From: Kiritimatiellia bacterium
Lineage (GTDB): Bacteria; Verrucomicrobiota; Kiritimatiellia; UBA8416; JABMPJ01
Reading direction: 5' to 3'
Assembly (NCBI GenBank): GCA_030745755.1
Contig: JASLOA010000045.1
Span: 62,001-126,000, forward strand
Length of the DNA: 64,000 nucleotides
Positions within the stretch are counted from its first letter, which is position 1. Each line of letters begins with the position of its first letter. Position numbers and translations under genes: made by a program. Shown piece by piece: positions 1 to 7,832 of this stretch. The notes under the pieces are model-generated. The model was not told the DNA's origin. It saw only the letters and a program-made list of their open reading frames with translations, and did not search any database.

Positions 1-2
1 GG

Positions 3-140
3 TACCAAGGCTACCTGCCCCTGGCCGGGGAACAGGGCCGCGGCGGATACGAGCTGGGAGACAGCACCAACCACTTCGCACCTGACACCGGCGACCGCCT
101 GCTGGCCGCTGCACTCCGGCACCCGGAACAGGAGAGGTAG
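3..140 (+). CDS. C-terminal end of a neutral ceramidase-like protein (5' end outside window)
   Basis: An open frame runs in from the left edge and stops with TAG at 138-140, giving 45 residues that start YQGYLPLAGEQ and continue GGYELG...FAPDTGDRLLAAALRHP. The pattern Y-x-x-Y-L/I-P, then GGYE, then FAP...G..L..AAL resembles the C-terminus of the catalytic part of neutral/alkaline non-lysosomal ceramidase-like proteins, which are common in PVC bacteria. Only about 10% of such a protein is present, so the catalytic serine and zinc ligands cannot be checked. The family call rests on this short tail alone. The 176 bases after the stop show no gene. Confidence 0.4.
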   Translation, partial: YQGYLPLAGEQGRGGYELGDSTNHFAPDTGDRLLAAALRHPEQER

Positions 141-316
141 AAGGTCAAGTTCCGTGAGTGGTTTCTCCGTCACTATGGTCGAGCGATCAATGACATAGAC
201 TGCTCCCTGAACCATCTGGGGCTGTCTGCATGGCTGCGGAGGGAACAAGAGCCAGCGCAAAGGACCCCTCCTGACCCGACACGCTCAATCCAGTGGCAGA
301 TCCGCGCCCTTACTCA

Positions 317-738
317 CTACTCCACCGTCATGCGCACTTGATTCTTCTTCTCGCCTGTCCGCAGTTCATGGATGAGTTGCCAGCCCTCGTAGGGAGCCGC
401 GCGGAAATCGGCTCGCGACGGGTACGTGATGCTCTTGGGCTCGTCGATCTCCATGGTGACGGTAAGCGCATTGCCCTTGAACAGGAACTCGAGCTCCACA
501 TCCACCCTGTCTTCGGCTTCGGCCTTCAAGCGAATACGGCCAGGCTGTACGCTCGGCAAGGGCGGATCGTCAAAACGGAGAACCTTCCTCGTATGATACT
601 GCTTGCCGTCATGGTAGACCATTTGCCAGCCGGGGAACATGAAGGACTTGCCGATTGGTTCACCCTTAACCATCGGCTGCACTTCGGCCTTGCCATCGGG
701 CCAAATCCTGACCACGAAACGGGGATGCTTGTACACGG
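317..738 (-). pseudogene. 3' half of an SHD1-domain gene split by a MITE-like insertion
   Basis: This minus-strand frame encodes a beta-rich 139-residue stretch (VYKHPRFVVRIWPDGKAEV... to ...VRMTVE). Its only start is a GTG with no ribosome binding site, and the frame reads upstream as ...GYYAVYKHP into the end of a 261-bp insertion (751-1011). Removing that insertion and one copy of the 12-bp duplicated target joins it in frame to the SHD1 protein at 995-1360, giving ...EWSGYYAVYKHP... and an original protein of about 256 aa. It is therefore annotated as the detached 3' half of one gene. I do not recognise the domain. Nothing here indicates that the half is still translated. Confidence 0.7.
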
Positions 739-750
739 CGTAGTAGCCGC

Positions 751-1011
751 GAATGGCGCTTAGTTAAGCGCGTTTGGGACAGATTATAGGGGATGAAAGC
801 GCGCCATAAATGACGAAGGACGAAGGACCCAAATACCCAAGGAATGACAAAGCCCGAATGACGAAGAGCCCGGCCAGAGCGTCTTTCTCTCCTCTTCGGG
901 GTTGGGTATTTCGGATTTCTTTGGGTGTTTGGGTATTTGGGTACTTTGTCATTGAATGGCACGCACCATAGGCACTATTCATGCAAAACAGGTCTTATCT
1001 AAGTGCCATTC
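751..1011. mobile_element. MITE-like insertion, 261 bp, with 18-bp terminal inverted repeats and 12-bp target duplication
   Basis: The ends are GAATGGCGCTTAGTTAAG (751-768) and, read on the minus strand, GAATGGCACTTAGATAAG (1011-994): 16 of 18 bases match. Both ends are bordered by the same 12 bases, cgtagtagccgc, at 739-750 and 1012-1023. There is no transposase. The interior carries a dispersed palindromic repeat made of 'aaatacccaa' and 'gggtattt' words around 830-945, of which 912-938 recurs exactly at 7528-7554. Short ORFs inside (for example on the minus strand at 764-982) are translations of the repeat. Duplications of 10-12 bp are known for some IS4-family relatives, so a non-autonomous derivative is plausible but unproven. 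Confidence 0.8.
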
Positions 1012-1360
1012 CGTAGTAGCCGCTCCATTCCCCGGTGGCAAAGACCGGCAGGCGGGCCGCATCCGTTCCGTGGCTTATGAAATCACCGGTTCGGGTGCGC
1101 GTCATGGCCTTGACCGGCTTGAGAAAGGCCTGATCCTCCTTGCTGAGCCGAGCCTCGGGAATGTTCAGCTTTTCGCCATTCGCCTTTTCCAGCGTCACGT
1201 TCCTTGTTCGGTAGTCGATCAGCTTCGCCTCGACCTTCGCCCCGCTCGCGGCGGTCCATGTTCGCATGGCGAAGGGCGAGGGTGCCTCTTCCGCCTCTGC
1301 CATGACAACCTGTGTAGCTGCCGCAAATGCCATTAACCATACTGCCAGACGTTGCTTCAT
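995..1360 (-). pseudogene. 5' half of a secreted SHD1-domain protein, truncated by the insertion
   Basis: The 121-aa frame starts MKQRLAVWLMAFAAATQVVMA, a typical signal peptide with cleavage near residue 21. It then carries an SHD1-type (SLA1 homology 1) module at about residues 33-80: RTWT, then G..VEAKLIDY, VTLEKANGEK, IPEARLS and DQAFL. SHD1 modules are frequent in secreted PVC proteins and their function is unclear. Native sequence ends at GYY (residues 114-116). The last five residues (GMALR) and the stop come from the inserted element at 751-1011. The lost C-terminal part lies at 317-738. A shortened SHD1 protein could still be made and exported. Confidence 0.75.
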
Positions 1361-1398
1361 GCTTGTGCTCCTTCGATCTCGACTTCGTGTCTACTTCC

Positions 1399-1905
1399 TC
1401 AAAGGCCCAGCTGCTTCACGGACCAGAGTACCGTCTCTTTGATGGCTTCTTCGGTGGTGCAGTGGGGCTCGTATCCGAGTGCTTCACGTGGTTTGCGGAT
1501 GTCGTAACACATGTGCGTCACGAGAAAGCGGAGACCTTTTGCACTGCAGATATCAGCGTACCTGGCAAGCAGATCGTCCACCGGGGCATAGGCGATCTGG
1601 ACCTCGCAACCCAAGACCGCCGCAGTGATTTCCAGGTAACGATTAAGCGTAACGGCCTTTTCGAGGCAGGCGTTGTAGACCTGGCCGATGCTCTCAGGCG
1701 CTTCAATGGCCAGGCGGAACATGCTAGCCAGATCCCGCACATGAATCGGCTGAAGCAGAGACATGCCGTTATCGGGCAAGTCCATGATCTTCCGCTCCAG
1801 GATTTCGCGCAGGAAGCTCTCGCGACGGTCGCCGAGATTATCCAAGGGGAGCATCCCGGGGCCGGTGATATAGGATGGGCGGATCACGGTGTGTGTTGCC
1901 GTGAT
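1399..1905 (-). pseudogene. 3' remnant of an NAD-dependent epimerase (extended SDR family)
   Basis: About 165 residues read as the C-terminal half of an extended short-chain dehydrogenase: VIRPSYITGPG (the RP-x-x-x-x-GPG segment), LLQPIHVRDLASMFRLAIE (the HVxDLA segment), YNACLEKAVTLNRYLE, then a substrate-side tail ending KETVLWSVKQLGL. The N-terminal Rossmann glycine motif and the catalytic Tyr-x-x-x-Lys are absent. The open frame continues upstream to 2139 only as arginine- and serine-rich sequence unlike the family, so that part is treated as fortuitous. I infer a 5'-deleted, non-functional gene. Confidence 0.75.
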
Positions 1906-2285
1906 CGGCGGGAGAAGGGTCCCTGTTTTGCCTGGTGTCTGTAAGACCAAAACGCAGGGAAGATGGGCCTCCTCTTTCCTGTCTGTATCTCTATGGTCGG
2001 ATGGCCTCGACCATCTGGATGGTGAAAATACGCAGCGCGTTCCAGCCAGGTGACGGCCGGAACGCGCCGGGATCGTCTTGAATGACGATCCAGTTCCGCG
2101 TAGATTACGCGGCCTGTAGGACGGTGTCGTTTCTAACAACGGTCAACAGACACCGCCACAATCAGAACATCAGAAATCACCCCTCAATAACGCCCTCGGA
2201 ATGAGGGATGAGAACCCCGGGGTTCGACTCGAAGGCCGCGGGGGCGCCCCATTCAGGAAGCCGTACTGCCGTAGCTCTCATGCGA
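1906..2285. other. Non-coding stretch, no recognisable gene
   Basis: This segment lies between the epimerase remnant and the TolC gene. It contains short complementary words around the repeated sequence ggaacgcg/cgcgttcc near 2036-2070, but no coding frame with family resemblance and no tRNA-like fold that I can see. It may hold decayed remains of the missing 5' part of the epimerase. Confidence 0.5.
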
Positions 2286-3959
2286 TCACTGGGCGAGCAG
2301 GACCGTCAGGTCGCAGCCTACGGTGTCGCACAACTCGAACAGAAGCCGGTTGACGGTGCGCGCCAGTTTAAGGCGCTGCAGACCCATATCGATCAGGGAG
2401 TCACTCAAAGCCAACCGGGTCCGCCGTGCCACCAGGTCATCGCCGGAAATCGTTGCGACCTGACGCGCAATATCCGCCTTGGCACCACGGGCACTGCGCT
2501 CAAACGTAAGCCAGTCGGCTTGCGCCGCTTCCAATGAACGGCAGAGGGCATTGATGTCAAGTTCCAGGTGGCGACGTGTCAGCAAGCCTTGCCGCTCAAT
2601 GCTGCCGAGCTTAGCCTCCAGCGCCCGCCGTGGCGAACCGTCCAACCACGCGCCCACCGGCAGACTCACCCCCGCGTAGACACTCCACTCGTCTCGTGTC
2701 TGACCGTTCACGCCCTCGTCTTCCCCGTAGTCCACGGAAATGAATGAGACCCAGGGCATCGACTCGGCGCGATGCGCGCTGAGATCGCTGGCGAGCGTTG
2801 ATCGTTCCGCCTGCAGAGCGCCCAGCGGGGCATGGCGCGGAAGCGCCAGCTCCACCAGGTGCGACGGGTCCAGACTGCCCAGATCAGCGCGCGGCGGATA
2901 GAGGCTGCCGGCAAAGGCAATGCGCCGCGCCCCATCCAGCCCGGCGCGCCGCTTGAGCTGCGTGGAGGCATCCACAATGCTTCGTTTCAGCTCGCGCAGG
3001 CGGGAGAGGTAGATCAGGGATTCAGTGCGTCGCTTGTGGTACTCGTCCGGGCGGATGGCATGCGCGGCCTCCCGTTCGGCCAACTCGACTAAAGCCGCCT
3101 TGAGCCCTTTAGCGCGTCGCTGCATCATCCGCAACTCAGCCAGCATAAACTGGATCTCACGGTGGTCGTACGCCACCGACAAGGCCGCACGCTGGAGTGC
3201 GGACTCCAACATGAGTTCGGCATGGCTCTTAACCGTCTCTTCACGCTCACGGGCGGCTTTCTTCAGAAAGGGGTTGCGAGGAAAGAGCCTGAGTTGAACG
3301 GAGTAACTGCTCCCTCCCCCGTAAACATCGCGCCCATAATCACGCCGTTCGACCGACTCACTGACGCCCCGCCGTGTGAACGCCCCGTTCTCATCGCGCG
3401 TCGTGGTCACACCCAGTTGATCCACGGTATCGCCCTGCCCCGCGAACTGGCCGCTCCCGGACTCGGTCACCGTCTCGTGAATGGAGACACCCTCCCGATC
3501 AGGAGTGACTGTCCGGACCGTCTCGCGCGTCGTTGAGCCGCCCTGGCTGCTGGACTCCCTGACCGTCGATAGCTCCGCCACCCCGAACGACTGGTCCGTT
3601 CGTGTGAGACTGCTATCCTCCGTGACGTTCTCGGTGAGCGTCTCAGTCGATCGCTCCGTGTAAGGGTTGGGCAGTGACCAGCTGCTGGATTCCCCATAGC
3701 GTGCCCGGAGCTCGGGCGAACGCCCACGCCCTGACATGGCCACCCGAAAATCGGCCGCCGCAATCGCACCGCGCAGCGCCTCAAGGGCCGGATCATGTGC
3801 GATCACCAACTCGGCCAAGGCCGGCAGATCAACCGGCTCCGGTCGCCTCTCTTCGGCAGACCAGGGGGTGGATGGCAGGGCGATGACCAGAAGAGAGAGC
3901 AGCACGAGGGAGCGTTTATCACGTGTCCGTGCTCTATAATGGACCGTAACAGCCTTCAT
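2286..3959 (-). CDS. TolC-family outer membrane efflux protein with an unusual Ser/Thr/Glu-rich insertion
   Basis: At 557 aa this is longer than most TolC proteins (about 420-490 aa). An N-terminal signal segment (hydrophobic residues about 17-33, cleavage likely after WSA) is followed by the family opening LPALAELVIAHDPALEALRGAIAAADFRV. Residues about 85-215 form a low-complexity insertion rich in Thr, Ser and Glu. After it come long helical segments with heptad-like Leu/Ala spacing typical of the TolC periplasmic barrel. The ATG overlaps the stop of the HlyD adaptor gene (ATGA), showing translational coupling. It is the last gene of the four-gene operon. The expected role is an outer membrane exit channel; the substrate is unknown. 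Confidence 0.85.
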   Translation of the reverse strand: MKAVTVHYRARTRDKRSLVLLSLLVIALPSTPWSAEERRPEPVDLPALAELVIAHDPALEALRGAIAAADFRVAMSGRGRSPELRARYGESSSWSLPNPYTERSTETLTENVTEDSSLTRTDQSFGVAELSTVRESSSQGGSTTRETVRTVTPDREGVSIHETVTESGSGQFAGQGDTVDQLGVTTTRDENGAFTRRGVSESVERRDYGRDVYGGGSSYSVQLRLFPRNPFLKKAAREREETVKSHAELMLESALQRAALSVAYDHREIQFMLAELRMMQRRAKGLKAALVELAEREAAHAIRPDEYHKRRTESLIYLSRLRELKRSIVDASTQLKRRAGLDGARRIAFAGSLYPPRADLGSLDPSHLVELALPRHAPLGALQAERSTLASDLSAHRAESMPWVSFISVDYGEDEGVNGQTRDEWSVYAGVSLPVGAWLDGSPRRALEAKLGSIERQGLLTRRHLELDINALCRSLEAAQADWLTFERSARGAKADIARQVATISGDDLVARRTRLALSDSLIDMGLQRLKLARTVNRLLFELCDTVGCDLTVLLAQ

Positions 3960-5077
3960 CGGGCCAACACCCGCACGGTCTCACCGGGGATGAGCGTGTG
4001 CTCGCCCTCGAGGGCAAAGAGGATACGACGGCCCCTGATGGCCTGGTTCCGAATGGGACTCACACGACCGGGAAGGGTCTGTATCTCCGGGGCGATCGCC
4101 GTCACGACGGCACGCGTAAAGCCTCCGCCGTTGATTCGTTCCACCCGGACGCTCTGCCCTATACGCAGGGAGGCCACATAGTGTTCAGGAAGGAAGCCCT
4201 CAACCGAATCGCATACCTCGGAGACCAACCGCAGGATCACATCACCGGCACCAATCACATCACCCGGACGGGCAAAGAGACGCGACACGATCCCATCGCG
4301 CCGGGCCGTGAGCACATAGGTATCCTTCTCAAGCAGACGCCGCTGCAGGGAGACACGCAGCACCTCGCGTTGCGCCGCTGCACGCTCACGAATGGTCGGC
4401 ATGATGGCACTGATATCCTCGCACTCCAGCGAGGTCTTCAAGGCATCGAGCTGGGCCACAGCACCCTCAAGCCGGGCGCGTGTCGCCTGCTCAACCGAGG
4501 GATAGAGCTCGACCTCTTTCTCAAGCGCGGCCAGCGGCGCACGCAATCCGGCCACGGCGCTGGCGTCGTCGAGGCCCGCCTTGAGCAGCTCGTCGCGCCG
4601 CGCCAGCTCACGCGTCAACTCGGCCAGCTCTACCCGTTGCACCTCATGACTCAATCGAAGGGCCTGCAGGTCCAACTCGGCCGACTGGCGTGCCTCCTCG
4701 GCATCCAGCGCCAGGCGCATCATGCCCTGCTCAAATCCGGAAACAGTCTGGTCCGCCTCGATGATCCGGGCCTCCTCAATCGAGAGGCGAGCGTCGAGGA
4801 GAGAGGCGTCCATCGCGGCCAGCGTGTCACCGGCCTTCACGCGCTGACCCAGCTCGACGTTGAGCGAGAGCAGGCGGCCGGTCTGGAGCGGGGAGACCGG
4901 CTCGACCACGGAGACAACCACACCGGTCATGCTCGTAAAGCTACCGGTGCGGAAATAGAGGAAGCTGGCCCCCGCCACGGCGAGGGCCCAGATGGCCAGC
5001 GGCCAGGCCTGCTTCAGGCGGGCCAGCATCACGCGTGGGCGAGTCAGAAGTTTAACACGTTGGTAGGATGCTTTCAT
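3956..5077 (-). CDS. HlyD/RND-type membrane fusion (periplasmic adaptor) protein
   Basis: The 373-aa protein has one N-terminal membrane segment (about residues 24-44, WPLAIWALAVAGASFLYF). A biotinyl-lipoyl half motif follows (GRLLSLNVELGQRVKAGDTLAAMD, about 66-90), then a long alpha-helical hairpin (about 95-250), the second lipoyl half (DGIVSRLFARPGDVIGAGDVIL) and a C-terminal beta-barrel region. Such adaptors bridge an inner membrane pump to a TolC channel. No ABC, RND or MFS pump gene is adjacent; the inner membrane partner next to it is the DUF4956 protein, one base upstream of this gene. This makes the complex atypical. Confidence 0.88.
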   Translation of the reverse strand: MKASYQRVKLLTRPRVMLARLKQAWPLAIWALAVAGASFLYFRTGSFTSMTGVVVSVVEPVSPLQTGRLLSLNVELGQRVKAGDTLAAMDASLLDARLSIEEARIIEADQTVSGFEQGMMRLALDAEEARQSAELDLQALRLSHEVQRVELAELTRELARRDELLKAGLDDASAVAGLRAPLAALEKEVELYPSVEQATRARLEGAVAQLDALKTSLECEDISAIMPTIRERAAAQREVLRVSLQRRLLEKDTYVLTARRDGIVSRLFARPGDVIGAGDVILRLVSEVCDSVEGFLPEHYVASLRIGQSVRVERINGGGFTRAVVTAIAPEIQTLPGRVSPIRNQAIRGRRILFALEGEHTLIPGETVRVLAR

Positions 5078-5078
5078 C

Positions 5079-5762
5079 TTAGAGCTCCACCGTTGTGCGC
5101 TGCATCATCAACTGCGCGTCTGCGACGCCCTCCACGTCGGACAGCTTCTCGATCAACTCCTGCTGGTAGGAGGGATCAAGCAGACGCACCTGATAGGAGT
5201 ACTCCACCGCATCGCCCTGCACCGCCTCCCGCATGGCGATCATGTGGAAGCTCGCACAGCAGAGCTGCATGACATCCGTAATGGTTTGATCGTTACCGGC
5301 CTCCGACGGCACCACGAACGTGAGCAGCCCCTCATAGTTACGCCGCGAGGCGTAGGGGGAGTAGTTGAGCAGCAGAGCTACCCCGGAGATCATGACCGTA
5401 CCGATCACGGCCACGCCATAGGTGCCGGCCCCGCAAGCGATACCCGTGCCGAGAGAGACAAACAGGAAGATCATATCGCGCGAATCGCGGATGGGGGTTC
5501 TGAATCGCACAATGGCCAGGGTCCCGAGAATACCGAGACCCCTCGCCAGGTTGTTGCCGATCGCCATGATCATCATGGCCACCACCATACCGCCCAGGAT
5601 CATGGTATGGATGAAGGCACGCGAGTAAGAGAGGCCTTGAAACGTGATGCGGTAGACGAGAGCGTAAACCGAGCAGAGCACAAAACTCATCAGCAGCGAA
5701 CAGACGATCTGCTCGGCATTGAGCATCCGCGCTGCGCCAAGGGCTCCGACAAATTCTTCCAT
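5079..5762 (-). CDS. DUF4956 family polytopic membrane protein
   Basis: The 227-aa protein has about five hydrophobic segments in its first 160 residues and a soluble C-terminal tail of about 75 residues. The core GLGILGTLAIVRFRTPIRDSRD (about 90-111) is the conserved signature of DUF4956 and recalls the MgtC-type GLG..GA...R membrane motif. In many bacteria DUF4956 genes lie next to VTC polyphosphate-polymerase genes, as here: the upstream neighbour ends 12 bases away. The cytoplasmic tail (YQVRLLDPSYQQELIEKLSDVEGV) looks like a small ACT/MgtC-tail-like regulatory fold. Transport or anchoring of a polyphosphate-related product is an inference. Confidence 0.85.
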   Translation of the reverse strand: MEEFVGALGAARMLNAEQIVCSLLMSFVLCSVYALVYRITFQGLSYSRAFIHTMILGGMVVAMMIMAIGNNLARGLGILGTLAIVRFRTPIRDSRDMIFLFVSLGTGIACGAGTYGVAVIGTVMISGVALLLNYSPYASRRNYEGLLTFVVPSEAGNDQTITDVMQLCCASFHMIAMREAVQGDAVEYSYQVRLLDPSYQQELIEKLSDVEGVADAQLMMQRTTVEL

Positions 5763-5774
5763 AACACCCTCTCC

Positions 5775-6572
5775 TTAGAAATCCACTACGCGGTCGCCCA
5801 TCCCCCGGAACGACAGCTCCTGCCATATGGCGGTTGAGTACTTGCAGTTCCCCATCCGCTCCAAACCCAATTGCTCCACCAAATCGATCATCCAGACCGG
5901 GGCATCACCGAGCGTCTTCAGCTCCAGCACCACACCCGAGTAGACAAAGTCTTTCCGCTGCGCCACGGTCGTATCCATCGTGCGCCATGTGCCCCCTCGC
6001 CCCCAGTCGTCCCACGAGCGGGTGGGCTGATACGTCAACTTGCGGTCCACGCTGATACGCGCATAGTGGTCGTTCGATCCAAAGTACGATTCGCGCGTGT
6101 ATCTGACCAGAACGAAAGGTTCTGCCCCAATCTCGCGCGCCAGCCGGACAAACGTGAGAAACGCGGCGCGCTCCATCGCCGAGTCGAACGACCCCATGAC
6201 CTGCTCGGGATTCCGGATCAGATCCTCTCCCCACCTATCGAAGGGAATGCGGGACCTCGACTTCACTATATTGGCTCCCAGCTTCTGCTTCACCTCCATG
6301 AACACCGGCGCACTGCCAGGCTCGCCGTAGGTCCTGACCCGCAACTTAAACCGGTTGGTGGCCTCCAGCTCCTTCGCACGGTGAAGGCTCAAGGCCCGGT
6401 TGTCGAGCTGAAGCGTCGTGATGACATACTCGGCTGGCGAGCCGCTGCCATGCGGATCAGGCGTACAGAACGGCGCCGCAAACTCAACGGCCTGTCGCGC
6501 GACAGCCGGAGGCAAGACGTACTTCGCCTCATGCCGCTCAAGCTGAATATCAACTGCAAGACTACGCTTCAT
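5775..6572 (-). CDS. VTC-domain polyphosphate polymerase-like protein
   Basis: The 265-aa protein matches the VTC domain, a triphosphate-tunnel fold that in yeast Vtc4 makes polyphosphate from ATP. Tunnel residues appear in order: ER-x-E-x-K (R13, K17), F-K-L-R-V-R (R78, R80), F-M-E-V-K (E93, K95), R157, R-I-S-V-D (R172, D176), L-E-L-K (E217, K219) and GNCKYS (K244). There is no transmembrane or SPX part, so the partner DUF4956 protein may provide the membrane anchor. The ATG at 6572 is preferred over an in-frame GTG 57 bases upstream because conserved sequence begins just after it; neither has a strong ribosome binding site. It is the first gene of the operon. Confidence 0.88.
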   Translation of the reverse strand: MKRSLAVDIQLERHEAKYVLPPAVARQAVEFAAPFCTPDPHGSGSPAEYVITTLQLDNRALSLHRAKELEATNRFKLRVRTYGEPGSAPVFMEVKQKLGANIVKSRSRIPFDRWGEDLIRNPEQVMGSFDSAMERAAFLTFVRLAREIGAEPFVLVRYTRESYFGSNDHYARISVDRKLTYQPTRSWDDWGRGGTWRTMDTTVAQRKDFVYSGVVLELKTLGDAPVWMIDLVEQLGLERMGNCKYSTAIWQELSFRGMGDRVVDF

Positions 6573-6789
6573 AAGCCCGACATTTCGCCAATGGCCAGTA
6601 ATTTGCTTTCCTGGGCCTCCATACAACACGTCTGCTACAGCACGTGACTTGTCCTCCGTAGCTTCAGCGAAGGAGGAAGCCCCCGATTTCGGAGGAAACC
6701 ATACAAGACACCTGGCCCAGGGGCAAGAATTCGGTAGGCTGGGCAGCGGCGAAGAATCGCCGCAGGTGCTAGGCGTTAGGTGTTAGGTG

Positions 6790-7164
6790 TTAGGTGTTAG
6801 TGGAGTGGGCGATTTCGGGGCACTTCTGTGGTGTTGGCTTCTCTCTTCTTCTGCCGTCGCCCCGGCCTTCGGGAACGTGGCGATGAATGATCGCCATGTT
6901 CAGCTTCGAGACCTCCTTGAGTATGCGCTGCATCCGCCGGTGGTTTTTGATCCACTCCCTGACCTCCTCAACCATGTCTTGGGGGACATAAACGGTGTGC
7001 GTCTTGCCCTGTACGGAAACGGTCAGTTGGTGGGCGGTGTGGCCGCCTCGCTTGGCGGTGACGAGCGAGCCGCGGGTCATGGGGCCGAGTTCGGCCAGCT
7101 TCTTCATCCAGGCATCCCGGCGCTGGATGAGTCTTGCGGTAGATACACGAGATGTGCGTTTCAT
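6790..7164 (-). CDS. DUF6788-like protein
   Basis: The 124-aa basic protein begins MKRTSRVSTARLIQRRD. Its central part reads ELGPMTRGSLVTAKRGG...HQLTVSVQGKTHTVYVPQDMVEEVREWI: the 'RGSL ... GKT.T.YVP.....' pattern typical of DUF6788 proteins, often found beside transposase genes. Here no transposase is present. The start is well supported by GGAGG five bases before the ATG. A palindrome (7179-7198) lies directly in its promoter region. The C-terminal 25 residues read into the GTTAGGT repeat and are probably not conserved. Function is unknown; DNA or RNA binding would suit the basic helical N-terminus. Confidence 0.65.
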   Translation of the reverse strand: MKRTSRVSTARLIQRRDAWMKKLAELGPMTRGSLVTAKRGGHTAHQLTVSVQGKTHTVYVPQDMVEEVREWIKNHRRMQRILKEVSKLNMAIIHRHVPEGRGDGRRREKPTPQKCPEIAHSTNT

Positions 7165-7178
7165 GGCGCCTCCAATAC

Positions 7179-7198
7179 ACTAAGCTAATACGCTTAGT
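7179..7198. promoter_or_regulatory. Palindromic operator-like site upstream of the DUF6788 gene
   Basis: ACTAAGC-N6-GCTTAGT is a perfect 7+7 inverted repeat in an AT-rich stretch immediately upstream of the GGAGG of the DUF6788 gene. On the minus strand the overlapping words TAATATACTAAG could supply a -10 box. Autoregulation by the DUF6788 product is a guess from position. Confidence 0.45.
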
Positions 7199-7832
7199 AT
7201 ATTAGCACAAAAAAAGGCCAACGCGACGAAAGAGTTCAGGAAAGTCCCTAAGGCCAGGACTGATTCTTTTGGCGACGTAAGTCGCTGCGAATAATGACTG
7301 CCTGTCCGCCGAAGGAGGGAAAGACCCAAATACCCAGCCGACCGAAGGGAGACAGGCCGCCGTCAGGCGGCAGCGAAGCGGCAACCTCGAAAGAAGCTCG
7401 AAGCCAGAATGACGAAAGCCATACGACCCGATCGATGACTATTCAAGAGTCTGTCGCAGAAGACCTTCCAAGCATTTCCGAGCTCGGCATGTGACGATGG
7501 AACAGCGAAGGTTCGGATTTCGTCATTCGGATTTCTTTGGGTGTTTGGGTATTTCGTCATTAGTCATTGCGGATAAAGGTGTTGCCCGTACACAGGAATC
7601 CGTCATGCCCTAAGGCCTAAAGCCTAGCACCTAACACCTGCGCGGTGGAGCAAGCCAGGGACTCTGAATCACCAGGTAGGTTCAAACCGAGAACAACGCG
7701 ACGAATCACCATTCGTCAGCGCTGTAGGCTGGGGTTGATGTGATGGCCTGGGCGGGCCACCTCGGCATCCCACACCTGCCGTGCGGCCCGGTCGCTGTCG
7801 CCCCTTTTCCGGTTGTCGCAGGGAGGGAACGC
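7199..7832. other. Intergenic region with dispersed repeats, no gene
   Basis: This holds an incomplete copy of the 'acccaaataccca' repeat near 7318-7336 and the exact 27-base copy at 7528-7554 in the opposite sense. The latter is identical to 912-938, inside the insertion at 751-1011. The right arm of the 'ctaacacct' repeat lies around 7607-7640. Short frames here are translations of these repeats. Confidence 0.7.

Larger units (their letters stand above)
6763..7652. repeat. Inverted GGTGTTAGG-type repeats bracketing the DUF6788 region
   Basis: The left arm (6763-6803) contains cgcaggtgctaggcgttag followed by three tandem copies of gttaggt. The right arm (about 7607-7652) carries the inverse, ending cctagcacctaacacctgcg. 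Between them lie the DUF6788 gene and a stretch of dispersed repeats. Similar 'ctaac/ccctaatct' words occur at 31679-31725, 38158-38187 and 56668-56697, so this is a family of dispersed repeats. No clear target duplication was found at the two outer ends. Whether the whole 0.9-kb block moves as a unit is not known. Confidence 0.5.

Noticed and set aside
293-763. Plus-strand ORF of 156 aa
   Set aside because: It is the antisense of the better-supported minus-strand beta-rich frame; its composition (many Arg, His, Leu) is typical of a shadow frame.
764-982. Small minus-strand ORFs with repeated KYPNTQ-type sequence
   Set aside because: They lie inside the MITE-like element and are translations of a dispersed DNA repeat.
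3998-5272. Plus-strand ORF of 424 aa
   Set aside because: It lies antisense to the HlyD gene, is rich in Arg/His/Gln and has no domain pattern.
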